64,000 nucleotides of DNA from Peptacetobacter sp900539645 (GCF_047807365.1 NZ_JBLOUI010000001.1:62001-126000), one strand, 5' to 3'; positions 54,081 through 62,175 are shown, counted from the first letter of the stretch. Numbers and translations are program-made. The notes: a model not told the origin generated them from the sequence alone.

Positions 54081-54111
54081 TTGATTTTATCTTTTGGATT
54101 TGTGATATTAT
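54081..54111 (+). promoter_or_regulatory. Promoter of the flavin-reductase-like gene (candidate)
   Basis: TTGATT (54081-54086), 19 bases, then TATTAT (54106-54111) preceded by TGA, an extended -10. It lies 45 bases before the ATG. Confidence 0.45.
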
Positions 54112-54156
54112 ATTTATAGAAGTTTTAATATTTTATCTTTTAAAGGGGGATTTTCT

Positions 54157-54663
54157 ATGTTAAAAAAAATAGATCCAAAGGAATTAAATGTAAACCCATT
54201 CACTCTTTTAGACAATGATTGGGCACTTCTTATGGCAGGAGATAAAGATTCTTTCAATTCTATGACTGTTAGTTGGGGTGGCGTTGGAGTTCTTTGGAGA
54301 AAAAATGTATCTACTGTATATGTTAGACAGAGCAGATATACAAAAGAATTTATGGACAATAGCGATTACTATACGCTTACATTCTTAAAAGATGGATATA
54401 AAGATAAATTATCTCTTCTTGGAACAAAATCTGGTAGAGATATAGATAAGATGAATGTAGAAGGGTTAAATCTTGTAGAGTTAGAAAATGGATTTGGCTA
54501 TGAAGAATCAAAATTAGTGCTTGTTTGTAAGAAACTGTTTAAGAATGATTTAAAAGAATCTCAGTTCTTAGTTGATGGATTATTTGATGAATGCTATCCA
54601 GACAAAGATGATTTCCACACAATGTATATTGGTGAAATAGTTGGATGCTATATAAATGAATAA
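54157..54663 (+). CDS. Flavin reductase-like domain protein
   Basis: The 168-residue product resembles the flavin-reductase / FMN-binding split-barrel family of small NAD(P)H:flavin oxidoreductases. Visible are NSMTVSWGGVGVLWRKN near residue 34, VYVRQSRYTKEFMDN, and the C-terminal DDFHTMYIGEIVGCYI with a conserved His-x-hydrophobic-hydrophobic-Gly element. AAAGGGGG precedes the ATG. It is a plus-strand single gene in the accessory stretch between yraN and rnhB. Substrate and partner are unknown. Confidence 0.85.
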   Translation: MLKKIDPKELNVNPFTLLDNDWALLMAGDKDSFNSMTVSWGGVGVLWRKNVSTVYVRQSRYTKEFMDNSDYYTLTFLKDGYKDKLSLLGTKSGRDIDKMNVEGLNLVELENGFGYEESKLVLVCKKLFKNDLKESQFLVDGLFDECYPDKDDFHTMYIGEIVGCYINE

Positions 54664-54698
54664 ATTTATTCACATTATTTTAATTGATATAAAAATGA

Positions 54699-54740
54699 AA
54701 AGTGCTACCATAATATTATTTATGATAGCACCTATTTTTT
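54699..54740. terminator. Bidirectional terminator
   Basis: AGTGCTACCATAATA-TTATT-TATGATAGCACC is flanked by T runs on both strands. It stops the flavin-reductase-like gene (plus) and the 81-residue gene (minus). Confidence 0.8.
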
Positions 54741-54781
54741 GATATTAAGTAGAATTTTTAAGTATTTTGTGAGCTAAAGTT

Positions 54782-55027
54782 TTATTGCATGTCTTCTATT
54801 TTTTCTTTTATACACATGTAGTAGTCTTTAGCTTCTAGAACCTGTGCTTCTAGCATGTCTATTAGTTCCTGCTGCCAGTCAGCACATTTGTCCTTTAGTT
54901 CCATAGGAAGGGCTCTGTCTGCGATATATCTGTCTATCCAGTCACCAGCAGATTTTATGATCTCTTCTCTTTCTTTTACAAATTTTTCAATTTCCTTTAG
55001 TACTGTATCATAATTTCTTTCAGTCAT
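54782..55027 (-). CDS. Small helical protein of unknown function (81 aa)
   Basis: I recognise no family. The 81-residue product is highly charged and probably all-helical (TVLKEIEKFVKEREEIIKS and LIDMLEAQVLEAKDYYMCIKEKIEDM) with one Trp-Gln-Gln patch and two Cys. There is no membrane segment or signal. AAGGAGGG lies 7 bases before the ATG. It lies convergent to the flavin-reductase-like gene and after the hydroxy-acid oxidase. Confidence 0.6.
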   Translation of the reverse strand: MTERNYDTVLKEIEKFVKEREEIIKSAGDWIDRYIADRALPMELKDKCADWQQELIDMLEAQVLEAKDYYMCIKEKIEDMQ

Positions 55028-55163
55028 CTGACTTCCCTCCTTATTTTATTTGTATATATTATAATTCTATATTAAAACCTTTATTACCTTCTTTTTCTAA
55101 AAAATATTTTATTATTTTTATTGTATTATTATCTTTTTAAAAATTTAATAAATCTACACCTTA

Positions 55164-55190
55164 AAAAGTTAACTCCTTAGGCTAACTTTT
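55164..55190. repeat. Hairpin upstream of the 81-aa gene
   Basis: AAAAGTTA pairs with TAACTTTT around ACTCCTTAGGC. On the plus strand it is followed by GTTTTT. It lies between the oxidase terminator and the 81-aa gene; it could be a second terminator or a leader element. Confidence 0.4.
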
Positions 55191-55202
55191 GTTTTTAAAC
55201 GT

Positions 55203-55235
55203 AAAAAGAGGCTGTCACAAAATTGCAACAACCTC
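55203..55235 (-). terminator. Terminator of the hydroxy-acid oxidase gene
   Basis: GAGGTTGTTGCAA-TTTTG-TGACAGCCTC followed by TTTTTA on the minus strand, 13 bases after the stop codon. Confidence 0.85.
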
Positions 55236-55248
55236 ATAAAATATTATC

Positions 55249-56265
55249 TTATCTATATATTACTTTTTCATCTATTTCTGATATGTTTGAACATCCAGTT
55301 AATATCATAGCACCTTTTAGTTCAGATTTTATTTTATTAACATAAGTTTCTACACCGTCTGTAGCACCACCAAATGAAGCTGTTACAAATGGTCTACCTA
55401 TTAATACTGCATCTGCTCCAAGTCCTAGCATTTTAACGACATCTACACCAGTTCTTATACCACCGTCTACAAGTATTTTTATTTTTCCTTTTACAGCCTT
55501 AGCTATTTCAGGAAGAACATCTGCAGAACCTGGTGTAAAGTCTAATACTCTACCTCCATGATTAGATACTACTATAGCATCTGCTCCTGCTTCTACAGCC
55601 ATTAAAGCGTCTTCTACAGTCATTATACCTTTTAGTATGAATGGTAGTTTTGTTGATTTAACTAATTCTTTTAGCTGCTCTAAATCTTTTGGAAGAACTG
55701 GTTTTCCATGTAAAGATAATGTAACTAATCCGCAAGCATCTATATCAACACCTACAGCAAAAGCCCCTGCTTCTTCGGCTAATCTTATTTTTTTGATTAT
55801 ATTTTCATTGTCCCAAGGTTTTATAAATACTATACCATTTCCATCGTGACATTTTAAAACATCTAAGTTTTCTATAAGGAATGCGTCGACTGCAGTATCT
55901 CCAACCATAGCATATATTCCAGCATTAGCACATCCTTCTACAACTGGTTCTATGTATTCTCTTTCTGTTAACTGTCCACCCATATTAAGAGTTGTTCCTG
56001 TTATTGGAGCTGCAAATATAGGAGCATCCATTTTTTTACCAAATAATTCTATTGAAGTATCAGGATCAGCTGCATTGTGGATAACTCTCATATTTAGTTT
56101 AACTCTTTCAAGAGCTCTTACATTTTCTATGAAAGCCTGTCCGCTTCCTTTTCCACCCATACCAGGTACTTCTCCTGCACAAGCCACGCCGTTGCAAACC
56201 TTACATACCTTGCAACTTCCATTTAATTTTTCTCTAGCGTTTTTTAGCATTTCATTGTAATCCAT
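55249..56265 (-). CDS. FMN-dependent alpha-hydroxy-acid oxidase/dehydrogenase with Cys cluster
   Basis: The product oxidises an alpha-hydroxy acid such as lactate to a keto acid, by family. At 338 residues it is short. It has the TIM-barrel FMN motifs MRVIHNAADPDTSIELFGKKM, VSNHGGRVLDFTPGS (with the catalytic His near residue 238) and DGGIRTGVDVVKMLGLGADAV. The usual N-terminal helical region is replaced by a cluster C18, C21, C24 and C29 (C-x2-C-x2-C-x4-C), which may bind an Fe-S cluster. It stands alone with a promoter, CodY-type box and terminator. Confidence 0.9.
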   Translation of the reverse strand: MDYNEMLKNAREKLNGSCKVCKVCNGVACAGEVPGMGGKGSGQAFIENVRALERVKLNMRVIHNAADPDTSIELFGKKMDAPIFAAPITGTTLNMGGQLTEREYIEPVVEGCANAGIYAMVGDTAVDAFLIENLDVLKCHDGNGIVFIKPWDNENIIKKIRLAEEAGAFAVGVDIDACGLVTLSLHGKPVLPKDLEQLKELVKSTKLPFILKGIMTVEDALMAVEAGADAIVVSNHGGRVLDFTPGSADVLPEIAKAVKGKIKILVDGGIRTGVDVVKMLGLGADAVLIGRPFVTASFGGATDGVETYVNKIKSELKGAMILTGCSNISEIDEKVIYR

Positions 56266-56287
56266 TTTTTATCCCCCAGATTTAAAA

Positions 56288-56323
56288 AATTTTCAGACTA
56301 TTATGCCTTATTTCATTATAACA
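56288..56323 (-). promoter_or_regulatory. Promoter and CodY-like box of the hydroxy-acid oxidase gene
   Basis: TGTTATAAT on the minus strand (56315-56323) is an extended -10. AATTTTCAGACTATT (plus strand, 56288-56302) differs from the CodY consensus AATTTTCNGAAAATT at 2 of 14 informative positions and lies near the transcription start. Confidence 0.5.
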
Positions 56324-56352
56324 CAATAATTATGTTATTTTCTTATTTTATG

Positions 56353-57123
56353 TTAATATATAACATTCTTTAAAAAACTTTTTCTATGTATTGGAGTTAT
56401 TCCATTTTCATCTATAGCCTTGTAGTGCTCTGCTGTTCCATATCCTTTATGATGTGCAAATCCATATTCAGGATATATCTCATCATACTGGTACATTAAA
56501 GAGTCCCTAGTAACCTTTGCTAATATACTAGCTGCAGCTATTGATATCGACTTAGCATCTCCTTTTATTATAGAGTTCTGATCTATATCTACATCTGGTA
56601 TATGAACAGCATCTGCTAATATATAGTCAGGTTGTTTTTTTAGACAGTTTAATGCTTTTCTCATCGCCATATACGTAGCATTTAATATGTTGTACTCATC
56701 TATTTCTTCATTTCCAACTATACCTATTCCATAATCTAAAGCCTCTTCTTTTATTATGTCAAATAATTCGTTTCTTTTATCCTCACTAAGTTTTTTAGAG
56801 TCGTTTATTCCAGGAATTTTAGTTCCCTGTTTTAAAACTACAACCGCAGCTACAACAGGTCCCGCAAGAGGTCCTCTTCCAGCTTCATCTACTCCAGCTA
56901 TATAAGTATATCCCTTTTCATATCCTTCATTTTCGTAAGCATTTATTCTTTCAAGTCTTTCCTCTTCTAATCTTATCTTGTCTAATTTCTTAGCCAAACT
57001 AATAGCTATTTTATTTACAGACTTTCTATCATCGCCTTTCAATTCTTCTATAAATTCTAAATATTTATCTTCTCTTAAATTATCTGCTATTTCTTTAATT
57101 TCTTTTACACTCTTATCTCTCAT
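56353..57123 (-). CDS. rnhB: Ribonuclease HII
   Basis: RNase HII removes ribonucleotides from DNA. The 256-residue product has a short N-terminal extension, then IAGVDEAGRGPLAGPVVAAVV with the catalytic Asp-Glu pair near residue 80, a DSKKLSEDKR segment, LADAV and a C-terminal HKGYGTAEHYKAI. The start at 57123 has AGGAG at a suitable distance; the ORF extends upstream to 57171 without support. It lies between the three brnQ genes and the oxidase. Confidence 0.95.
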   Translation of the reverse strand: MRDKSVKEIKEIADNLREDKYLEFIEELKGDDRKSVNKIAISLAKKLDKIRLEEERLERINAYENEGYEKGYTYIAGVDEAGRGPLAGPVVAAVVVLKQGTKIPGINDSKKLSEDKRNELFDIIKEEALDYGIGIVGNEEIDEYNILNATYMAMRKALNCLKKQPDYILADAVHIPDVDIDQNSIIKGDAKSISIAAASILAKVTRDSLMYQYDEIYPEYGFAHHKGYGTAEHYKAIDENGITPIHRKSFLKNVIY

Positions 57124-57194
57124 AGCTTTTCTCCTATTCTTTAATCTTAGTCTACAAATATAATTATACATTAAAATTCATCTTTATTCATCAA

Positions 57195-57224
57195 AAGAAA
57201 AGACCGTCAGTAAAACCGACGGCC
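57195..57224 (-). terminator. brnQ1 terminator
   Basis: GGCCGTCGG-TTTTA-CTGACGGTC followed by TTTTCTTTT on the minus strand, 37 bases after the brnQ1 stop. Confidence 0.88.
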
Positions 57225-57261
57225 ATTTTATTGGAATATAATTATTTTTTAATTTCAATTA

Positions 57262-58533
57262 TTATGCTGATTTTTTTGAAGGTATAAAGTTACCTATTAT
57301 AGCTGCTGCAGCAACTGGTAGTATCCAGTTAAATCCGAACTGAGCACCCGGAAGGTTAACTATAACTTCAACGCCCATTATTGTAAGTATACTTATTACT
57401 AATGCCATGTATGTTGCACATTTGAATACATTGTCATTTTTAATTTTGTGTCCGAATAATGATAATATGATTAATGTTATTGTAGCTGGATATACTATGC
57501 TTAGTATTGGAGCAGAGAATTTTATTATTGTACTAACACCGAAGTTAGATATTACTGCTGAGAATACACATACAGCTACTACTATATGTTCATATTTTAA
57601 TTTTCCATTTGTTAATCCTGAGAAGTATCTTCCTGCTGCTGAAGTTAATCCTATAGATGTTGTTAAACATGCTAGAGCAACTATTATAGCAAGAAGTATT
57701 TTACCAGTCTGTCCTAATAAAGCTTCAGTTATTGCAACTATTAAAGCTGTCTGTTCTACGTCCATTCCGTACTGAGTAGAAACTGTTGCTCCTAAGTAGC
57801 AAAGTCCACCGTATACAAGACCCATACCTATAACTGCTATTGCACCTGCACCTATAGTAGCTTTTACCATAAGTTTTTCATCCTCGTATCCTTTTTCCAT
57901 TATAGATACTATAACTATTGTAGAGAATACTGTTGCTGCTAATGTATCCATTGTCTGATATCCCTGGTTAACACCTTCTGCGAATACTGATGGAACTAAT
58001 GTATCTGGTCTTATTTCTCCAAGTGGAGTTATTACACCTTTAACTATTAGTATAGCAAGAGCTATTAATAATGCTGGTGTTAAGAACTGACCTACTATAT
58101 CTACAACTTTTGAAGGTTTTATTGTTAATACTAATGTTAATGCGAAGAATATTACTGAGAATAATATTGCATTGAATCCAGGTCCTATTGTTGGTAATAT
58201 ACCCATTTCATATGTTGTAGCAGCTGTTCTAGGTATTGCTAGAAGTGGCCCTATACATATTACTATTGCTGAACCTAATAAAACGCTTAGCTTATGCCCA
58301 GCTCTGTCAAACATTTTTGACGTATCCCCTCTAAATCTTGTAGCTGCGATTACTGCTAATAATGCTAAACCACCATCTGCAAATAAGAATCCTACAAATC
58401 CTGTAAACCAACTAGATCCTGATTCTACTCCAAGATAAGGTGGGAAAATTAAGTTACCAGCTCCGAAGAACATTGCGAATAATGCGAATCCAACTACCAT
58501 TAAATCCTTAACTTCTACTTTCTGTTTACCCAT
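57262..58533 (-). CDS. brnQ: Branched-chain amino acid transporter BrnQ (copy 1)
   Basis: A sodium-coupled branched-chain amino acid carrier. The 423-residue product has about 12 membrane helices and the family opening VGFALFAMFFGAGNLIFPPYLG. It also has TTYEMGILP near residue 110 and GYQTMDTLAATVFSTIVIVS near 188. It is the most divergent of the three tandem copies. It has its own consensus promoter with a CodY-type box and its own terminator. GGAGG precedes the ATG. Confidence 0.96.
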   Translation of the reverse strand: MGKQKVEVKDLMVVGFALFAMFFGAGNLIFPPYLGVESGSSWFTGFVGFLFADGGLALLAVIAATRFRGDTSKMFDRAGHKLSVLLGSAIVICIGPLLAIPRTAATTYEMGILPTIGPGFNAILFSVIFFALTLVLTIKPSKVVDIVGQFLTPALLIALAILIVKGVITPLGEIRPDTLVPSVFAEGVNQGYQTMDTLAATVFSTIVIVSIMEKGYEDEKLMVKATIGAGAIAVIGMGLVYGGLCYLGATVSTQYGMDVEQTALIVAITEALLGQTGKILLAIIVALACLTTSIGLTSAAGRYFSGLTNGKLKYEHIVVAVCVFSAVISNFGVSTIIKFSAPILSIVYPATITLIILSLFGHKIKNDNVFKCATYMALVISILTIMGVEVIVNLPGAQFGFNWILPVAAAAIIGNFIPSKKSA

Positions 58534-58623
58534 TTTGGCACCTCCGTATTTGACTTATAATTCCTTAAGACTAATTATTTTTTTATTATTCCAAAAATTT
58601 TAATAATTTCTTAACCTGGCTTT

Positions 58624-58653
58624 ATTATACATTTTAAATAAGTACTATGTCAA
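58624..58653 (-). promoter_or_regulatory. brnQ1 promoter
   Basis: TTGACA (58648-58653) and TATAAT (58624-58629) on the minus strand match the consensus exactly, 18 bases apart. Confidence 0.85.
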
Positions 58654-58673
58654 TATATTTTTTTAATTTATAA

Positions 58674-58688
58674 AATTTTCACAAAATT
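58674..58688. promoter_or_regulatory. CodY box upstream of brnQ1
   Basis: AATTTTCACAAAATT differs from the CodY consensus AATTTTCNGAAAATT at one informative position. It lies 20 bases upstream of the brnQ1 -35. Confidence 0.65.
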
Positions 58689-58701
58689 TGCAAAACAAAA
58701 T

Positions 58702-58735
58702 AAAACACTGTACTAGTTAAAAATACAGCGTTTTT
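58702..58735 (-). terminator. brnQ2 terminator
   Basis: AACGCTGTA-TTTTTAACTAG-TACAGTGTT followed by TTATTTTG on the minus strand, about 205 bases after the brnQ2 stop codon. Confidence 0.65.
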
Positions 58736-58939
58736 CATTTTAAAACTTTTTATTAATTTTTATTTTAATTTGGTAAAAAATTATATACTATACATGCAAT
58801 TTATTTATTTTATTTTATAAAATTTAAACAAATTAATTATCGACATATGTCTTTTTCGTAATTCAAAATTTATATATGTTAATTTGTTTAATTATTAACT
58901 AGGTATATTTTTATAAAATCTAACACTTATACTAATTTT

Positions 58940-60223
58940 TTAGCAAGCTTTTTTAGGTTTTACAAAGTTTCCTATTATACCAGCTATTATTACAGGCACT
59001 ACCCAGTTAAATCCTAGTGGTGCAAATGGAAGTGAGTTTATAAATGGTACATTTACTCCATAGCTCTGTAATACTGTTAATGTACTTATTATTAATGACA
59101 TATATGTAGCGAATTTGTATACATTGTCATTTTCTATTTTTTCTGTGAAGAATGCAAGCACTATAAGTACTATTGTTGGAGGATATACTATACTTAGTAT
59201 TGGTGATGCAAATTTGATTATTGCTCCAACACCTATAGATGCCATACAAGCTGAGAATATACATACAGCTAGTACTATTTTTCCGTATGAGATCTTACCT
59301 TTTGTTAGGTTAGTAAAGTACTGTCCTGTTGCAGAAGTAAGACCTATTGAAGTTGTTAAACAAGCTAATGCAACTGCTACTGCTAGAACTGTTTTACCAA
59401 CATTTCCAAGTAATCCCTGAGTTATATTAACTATAACCTGAGTCTGAACTGCATTTACATCGTTGAATGTAGAAACTGTTGCACCTAAGTAGCAAAGTCC
59501 ACCATATACTAATGCTAGACCTACACAAGCTAATGCTCCAGCTTTTAGTATAGCTTTTAATTTATCGCTAGTTTCTGTATAACCTTTTTCATTCATAGAT
59601 ACTATAAGAACTGATGCAAGTGCTATTGCTGCAAAGGCATCCATTGTCTGATAACCCTGTGCTATACCTTCTGCTACAACACCTTCTATCATAGGTTCTT
59701 TTATGATTGGTCCAAGTGGTGATATAACACCTTTTACTATTATAACTGCTAATGCTATTAATAATGCTGGTGTTAAGAACTGACCTACTATATCTATAAC
59801 TTTTGATGGTTTTATTGTTAATATGTAAGTTATTACGAAGAATACTATACAGAATATAACAACTGGTATTTTATCGCCAAATATTGGCATTATACCCATT
59901 TCGTAAGTTGTTGCTCCTGTTCTTGGTATAGCTAGAAGTGGTCCTATACAAAGTATATCTGCACATCCTATAGCTATTCCTAGCTTTTCTCCTGCTCTAG
60001 AGAACATCTTGTTAAGATCTCCCTCGAATTTTGTAGCAGCCATAACTGCTAATAATGCAAGTCCTGCATCTGCAAATGTGAAACCTATAAATGAGATTAA
60101 CCATTTAGGTCCTGTTATAATTCCTAAGTATGGTGGGAATATTAAGTTCCCTGCTCCAAAGAACATTGCAAATAATGCAAATCCAAAGACTATAATGTCC
60201 TTACTACTCTTTTTGTGTTCCAT
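58940..60223 (-). CDS. brnQ: Branched-chain amino acid transporter BrnQ (copy 2)
   Basis: A 427-residue BrnQ carrier with about 12 membrane helices: FGFALFAMFFGAGNLIFPPYLG at the start, TTYEMGIMPIFG near residue 107 and GYQTMDAFAAIALASVLIVS near 190. It is much closer to copy 3 than to copy 1, and shares a 75-base exactly identical stretch (59597-59671) with it. It has its own consensus promoter and a cre-like site in the leader. GGGGGAAG precedes the ATG. Confidence 0.96.
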   Translation of the reverse strand: MEHKKSSKDIIVFGFALFAMFFGAGNLIFPPYLGIITGPKWLISFIGFTFADAGLALLAVMAATKFEGDLNKMFSRAGEKLGIAIGCADILCIGPLLAIPRTGATTYEMGIMPIFGDKIPVVIFCIVFFVITYILTIKPSKVIDIVGQFLTPALLIALAVIIVKGVISPLGPIIKEPMIEGVVAEGIAQGYQTMDAFAAIALASVLIVSMNEKGYTETSDKLKAILKAGALACVGLALVYGGLCYLGATVSTFNDVNAVQTQVIVNITQGLLGNVGKTVLAVAVALACLTTSIGLTSATGQYFTNLTKGKISYGKIVLAVCIFSACMASIGVGAIIKFASPILSIVYPPTIVLIVLAFFTEKIENDNVYKFATYMSLIISTLTVLQSYGVNVPFINSLPFAPLGFNWVVPVIIAGIIGNFVKPKKAC

Positions 60224-60297
60224 TTCCTACTTCCCCCTTGAGTGAATAATTCTTTTAATTTTTTAATTTTTCCCTTTAAATAAAAAAATAAATACAA

Positions 60298-60313
60298 TTG
60301 CTAACGTTTGCAA
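60298..60313. promoter_or_regulatory. cre-like (CcpA-type) site in the brnQ2 leader
   Basis: TTGCTAACGTTTGCAA matches the cre consensus WTGNNARCGNWWWCAW at 15 of 16 positions and is a near-perfect palindrome. It lies about 28 bases downstream of the predicted transcription start, a roadblock position. Confidence 0.5.
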
Positions 60314-60347
60314 TCTGTAAAAAATAAACTTTCAAAATACGATTCTA

Positions 60348-60376
60348 ATTATATATTTGAGAAAAATTTCTGTCAA
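60348..60376 (-). promoter_or_regulatory. brnQ2 promoter
   Basis: TTGACA (60371-60376) and TATAAT (60348-60353) with a 17-base spacer on the minus strand: a perfect consensus promoter. Confidence 0.88.
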
Positions 60377-60699
60377 TAATATAAAAATAGTCTTATTTTT
60401 TAGAATTTTCAAATGCATATTTTTGTCTTATATTTATCACGTATAATCTACAAATACCACTATATAGCCATTTCAAGTGACATTTAGATTAATTTTTATA
60501 ATCTAATCTACTTTTGATACATTTAAATTTCCATGAATAATTTAAATTAATAATCTGATTTTTCTCTATATTTTCTTTTTTCTCTATAATGTTGATTTTT
60601 CAATAATTACTTTATTTCTAAAATATATATTGTTAATTTTTTTCTTCTTGTCAATTTATTATTTTTTCATTTTACAGAATATTTTGTATTATATGCTCA

Positions 60700-60767
60700 T
60701 TTTAACGTCTTATCATTATTTTGTATACAACTATTTTTTTCTGAAACAATGATTTTATACGTTAAAA
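60700..60767. repeat. Nested inverted repeat in the brnQ3-brnQ2 gap
   Basis: TTTTAACGT (60700-60708) pairs with ACGTTAAAA (60759-60767); inside, ATCATT (60712-60717) pairs with AATGAT (60748-60753). The element spans 68 bases. Its function is unknown. Confidence 0.45.
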
Positions 60768-60788
60768 AATAAACCTCTTTTCCAAAAT

Positions 60789-60827
60789 AAAAAAACCGAG
60801 AAATTTTTGAATAATATCTCGGTTTTG
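60789..60827 (-). terminator. brnQ3 terminator
   Basis: AAAACCGAGATATTATTCAA-AAATTTCTCGGTTTTTTT on the minus strand, about 50 bases after brnQ3. Confidence 0.85.
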
Positions 60828-60876
60828 TATACTATTTTATATTAATTTTAATACTAACTAACCAAACTTTTCTATC

Positions 60877-62175
60877 TTATGCGTTTTCTAACTCAGAGTT
60901 TTTACCAGGAACAAAGTGTCCTATTACTCCAGCTATTAATACAGGTACTACCCAGTTAAATCCAAATTCTTTTAATGGTAGGTAGTCAAGGAATGGCATT
61001 GCCACACCGTAGCTCTGTATTACTGTTAATATACTTACTATTAAAGAAGTATATACTGCAAATTTGTATACGTTGTCATTCTGTATTTTTCCAGTGAAGA
61101 ATGCAAGTATTACTAGAACTATTGTAGGTGGGTAAACTATGCTTAGTACTGGAGAAGCAACTTTGATTATTCCACCAACACCTATAGATGCCATACAAGC
61201 TGAGAATATACATACAGCAAGTACTACTGTTTTATATTTTAATTTTCCGCCAGATAGTTTTTCAAAGAACTGACCTGTTGCAGAAGTAAGACCTATTGAA
61301 GTTGTTAAACAAGCTAGTGCAACACACACTGCAAGTATAACTTTACCAGTCTGTCCTAAAAGACCTTCTGTTATATTAACTATTACCTGTGACTGCTGAG
61401 CGTCTACACCGTACATAGTAGAAACTGTTGCTCCTAAGAAGCAAAGACCACCGTATACTAATGCTAGACCAACACAAGCTAAAACTCCTGATTTCATTAT
61501 AGCTTTTAATTTGTCGCCAACTGTATTGTATCCTTTTTCATTAAGAGATACTATAAGAACTGATGCAAGTGCTATTGCTGCAAAGGCATCCATTGTCTGA
61601 TAACCCTGTGCTATACCTTCACCCACAACACCCTGAATCATTGGTTCTTCAACTATTGGTCCAAGTGGTGATATAATACCTTTAACTATTATAACTGCTA
61701 ATGCTATTAATAATGCTGGTGTAAGAACCCGTCCTACTATATCTACAACCTTAGAAGGTTTTATTGTTAATACGTAAGTTATTATAAAGAATATTGCCGC
61801 AAATACTGCTATTGGAATAGTGTTTCCTAATAATGGCATGATACCCATTTCGTAAGTTGTAGCACCTGTTCTTGGTATTGCTAGGAATGGTCCTATACAA
61901 AGTATATCTGCACATCCAAGAACTATTGCAAGTTTTAAACCTGCTCTTTTAAATAATGCGATAACATTACCATCGTATTTAGCTGTTGCCATAACTGCTA
62001 GAAGTGCTAACCCTGCATCTGCGAATGTAAATCCTCCAAATGCTGTTAACCATTCTGGACCAGTTATTATTCCTAAATAAGGCGGGAATATTAAGTTCCC
62101 TGCTCCGAAGAACATTGCGAATAACGCGAATCCAAATACTATTACGTCTTTGAAACTACCTTTCTGTTCAATCAT
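60877..62175 (-). CDS. brnQ: Branched-chain amino acid transporter BrnQ (copy 3)
   Basis: A 432-residue BrnQ carrier: FGFALFAMFFGAGNLIFPPYLG near residue 13, TTYEMGIMPLLG near 110 and GYQTMDAFAAIALASVLIVS near 193. The C-terminus has an extra charged SELENA tail. It is the upstream member of the three tandem copies in transcription order and closest to copy 2. It has its own promoter, a leader with a hairpin, and a terminator. AAAGGAAA lies 6 bases before the ATG. Confidence 0.96.
   Translation of the reverse strand: MIEQKGSFKDVIVFGFALFAMFFGAGNLIFPPYLGIITGPEWLTAFGGFTFADAGLALLAVMATAKYDGNVIALFKRAGLKLAIVLGCADILCIGPFLAIPRTGATTYEMGIMPLLGNTIPIAVFAAIFFIITYVLTIKPSKVVDIVGRVLTPALLIALAVIIVKGIISPLGPIVEEPMIQGVVGEGIAQGYQTMDAFAAIALASVLIVSLNEKGYNTVGDKLKAIMKSGVLACVGLALVYGGLCFLGATVSTMYGVDAQQSQVIVNITEGLLGQTGKVILAVCVALACLTTSIGLTSATGQFFEKLSGGKLKYKTVVLAVCIFSACMASIGVGGIIKVASPVLSIVYPPTIVLVILAFFTGKIQNDNVYKFAVYTSLIVSILTVIQSYGVAMPFLDYLPLKEFGFNWVVPVLIAGVIGHFVPGKNSELENA

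Larger units (their letters stand above)
58534..58939. other. brnQ2-brnQ1 intergenic region
   Basis: About 400 bases without a gene. In order on the minus strand it holds an AT-rich stretch after brnQ2, the brnQ2 terminator (58702-58735), a CodY-type box, a consensus promoter and a leader of about 85 bases to brnQ1. Confidence 0.7.
60224..60876. other. brnQ3-brnQ2 intergenic region
   Basis: About 650 bases without a gene. It holds the brnQ3 terminator, the nested inverted repeat at 60700-60767, a small inverted repeat TTAGATTA/TAATCTAA (60484-60506), the brnQ2 promoter and the cre-like site. The rest is A/T-rich with no clear signal. Confidence 0.65.

Noticed and set aside
57262..62175. Possible T-box or leucine/isoleucine riboswitch in the brnQ leaders
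   Set aside because: None of the three leaders has the AGGGTGGTACCGCG-type T-box or a leader terminator; they have plain promoters instead.
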